64,000 bases of DNA from contig CAVPZS010000005.1 in assembly GCA_963710275.1 (NCBI GenBank), positions 372,001 to 436,000 on the forward strand, written 5' to 3'. This DNA comes from Rhodoblastus sp963710275. Its GTDB lineage: Bacteria; Pseudomonadota; Alphaproteobacteria; Rhizobiales; Beijerinckiaceae. Positions 63,341 to 64,000 of this stretch are shown piece after piece. The position numbers and the translations under genes were made by a program. The notes below the pieces were generated by a model, which was given only the letters and a program-made list of their open reading frames with translations, did not search any database and was not told the DNA's origin. Position 1 is the stretch's first letter. Each line of letters starts with the position of its first letter.

Positions 63341-64000
63341 TTAGACGTGGGCTTCGACGTCGGGCGCCCTGAGATAAATTGGACGCGTCGGCGCGTTAGC
63401 GGGATCAGCAACGAGACCGAGCCGCGCAACAGCAAGAATATCGGGACTCACCGCCTCGTTCACGACGGTCATTTCACCGCCAAGCCTGGCCGATTCCGTC
63501 CACAAAAGGCGCGCGCCGGAACCGACGACGCGAATGCGTCCGGCGCCGAGGAGCCGGCAGGCCTCCTGAAGCGGCAGGATGCGCGGTGACGTCAGCACTC
63601 GCCCCCCAAGCCCATAAGCCGCAAAAAAGATGTTGCCGTGTCTGGCGTCGATCGCCGACGCGACGATACCATCGACTTCGTCGAACAGTAAGGGCGCGGC
63701 GAAAGCGGCGAGTGTGGACACACCGACTGCTTCGATCCCGCGGGCGAGAGCATATGCCCTGCGCCGCCGCGACGCCAATGCGGATCCCGGTAAACGATCC
63801 AGGACCTACGGTCACTGAAATCCGGTCAACAGAAGCAAAGCCGCCATCCACTCGGGCCATCACGCGCGCGATCATCGGCATTAGCGCTTCAGCGTGGCCG
63901 CGCTCCATCGGAACTGTTTCGCTGACAAGCGGTGCGTGCGCCCCGGCGTCGAGCACGCAGACGGAAGCAGCCGGCAAAGCAGTGTCGAGAGCGAGAATAC
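63341..64000 (-). CDS. tsaB: tRNA threonylcarbamoyladenosine biosynthesis protein TsaB (5' end off window, frameshifted as sequenced)
   Basis: TsaB is the non-catalytic partner of TsaD in t6A synthesis. At the right edge the frame reads ILALDTALPAASVCVLDAGA, lacking only the first few residues. It continues through VGPGSFTGIRIGVAAA, then a one-base insertion near 63742-63748 (GC-rich CGCCGCCGCGACGCC) changes frame to AYALARGIEAVGVSTLAAFA and IDARHGNIFFAAYG to the stop at 63341. Removing one base restores about 220 residues. It is followed by rimI. The TsaD gene is at the other end of the window. Confidence 0.9.

Overview
The window is GC-rich chromosomal DNA from an alphaproteobacterium, most likely of the order Hyphomicrobiales (Rhizobiales). 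The evidence is gene content and order: mdh-sucCD-sucA-sucB-lpdA in one run, purL-bolA-grxD, argH-lptM-lysA, the phoH-ybeY-corC-lnt-HTH-metK-trmB cluster, and families largely confined to Alphaproteobacteria (F1-ATPase inhibitor zeta, FYDLN-acid protein, TIGR02302 membrane protein, DUF3597). Nothing seen fixes the genus. TTG and GTG starts are common. No CRISPR array, insertion sequence, prophage or integrase island was found.

Layout. 0-7 kb: the 5' part of secA, a DUF2147 secreted protein, hemD and hemC (all minus), then tsaD, a single-HKD phospholipase D-like protein, gpsA, a DUF3597 protein (minus), a YciI-like protein and an EVE-domain protein. 7-21 kb: a MarR regulator, the ATPase ZapE, a TetR regulator, the TCA block mdh-sucC-sucD-sucA-sucB-lpdA ending at a strong terminator, a ClC channel and xerC. 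22-29 kb: the zeta ATPase inhibitor, purC-purS-purQ, a small secreted protein and an OmpW-like porin (both minus), then purL-bolA-grxD. 29-38 kb: a TlpA-like thioredoxin, argH-lptM-lysA-TIGR02302, a HIG1 protein and cobalamin adenosyltransferase, etfBA and a 3-hydroxyacyl-CoA dehydrogenase. 39-44 kb: an HNH endonuclease preceded by two possible coupled small ORFs, the FYDLN protein, tRNA-Ala(GGC), a frameshifted malonyl-CoA decarboxylase, mepA, an L,D-transpeptidase with a histidine-rich tail and a SemiSWEET. 44-64 kb: mostly minus-strand housekeeping genes: hrcA, rpsT, an enoyl-CoA hydratase, cysK, dut-coaBC-ubiB-ubiE, trmB-metK, an XRE regulator, lnt-corC-ybeY-phoH-miaB-plsC-rimI-tsaB, with mutM and a YgjP-like metalloprotease on plus.

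The window is dominated by core metabolism (TCA cycle, purine, heme, arginine/lysine, SAM), tRNA modification (tsaD, tsaB, miaB, trmB) and envelope maintenance (lnt, mepA, L,D-transpeptidase, plsC). No clearly new multi-gene system was found. The most unusual features are: a concentration of single-base frameshifts (about eight in lnt and six in five other genes), nearly all +1 and many in short homopolymers, which looks like consensus error more than gene decay; the histidine-rich L,D-transpeptidase tail; a perfect FNR/FixK-type box upstream of the OmpW-like gene; and two small, well-started, 4-nt-overlapping ORFs leading into the HNH gene.
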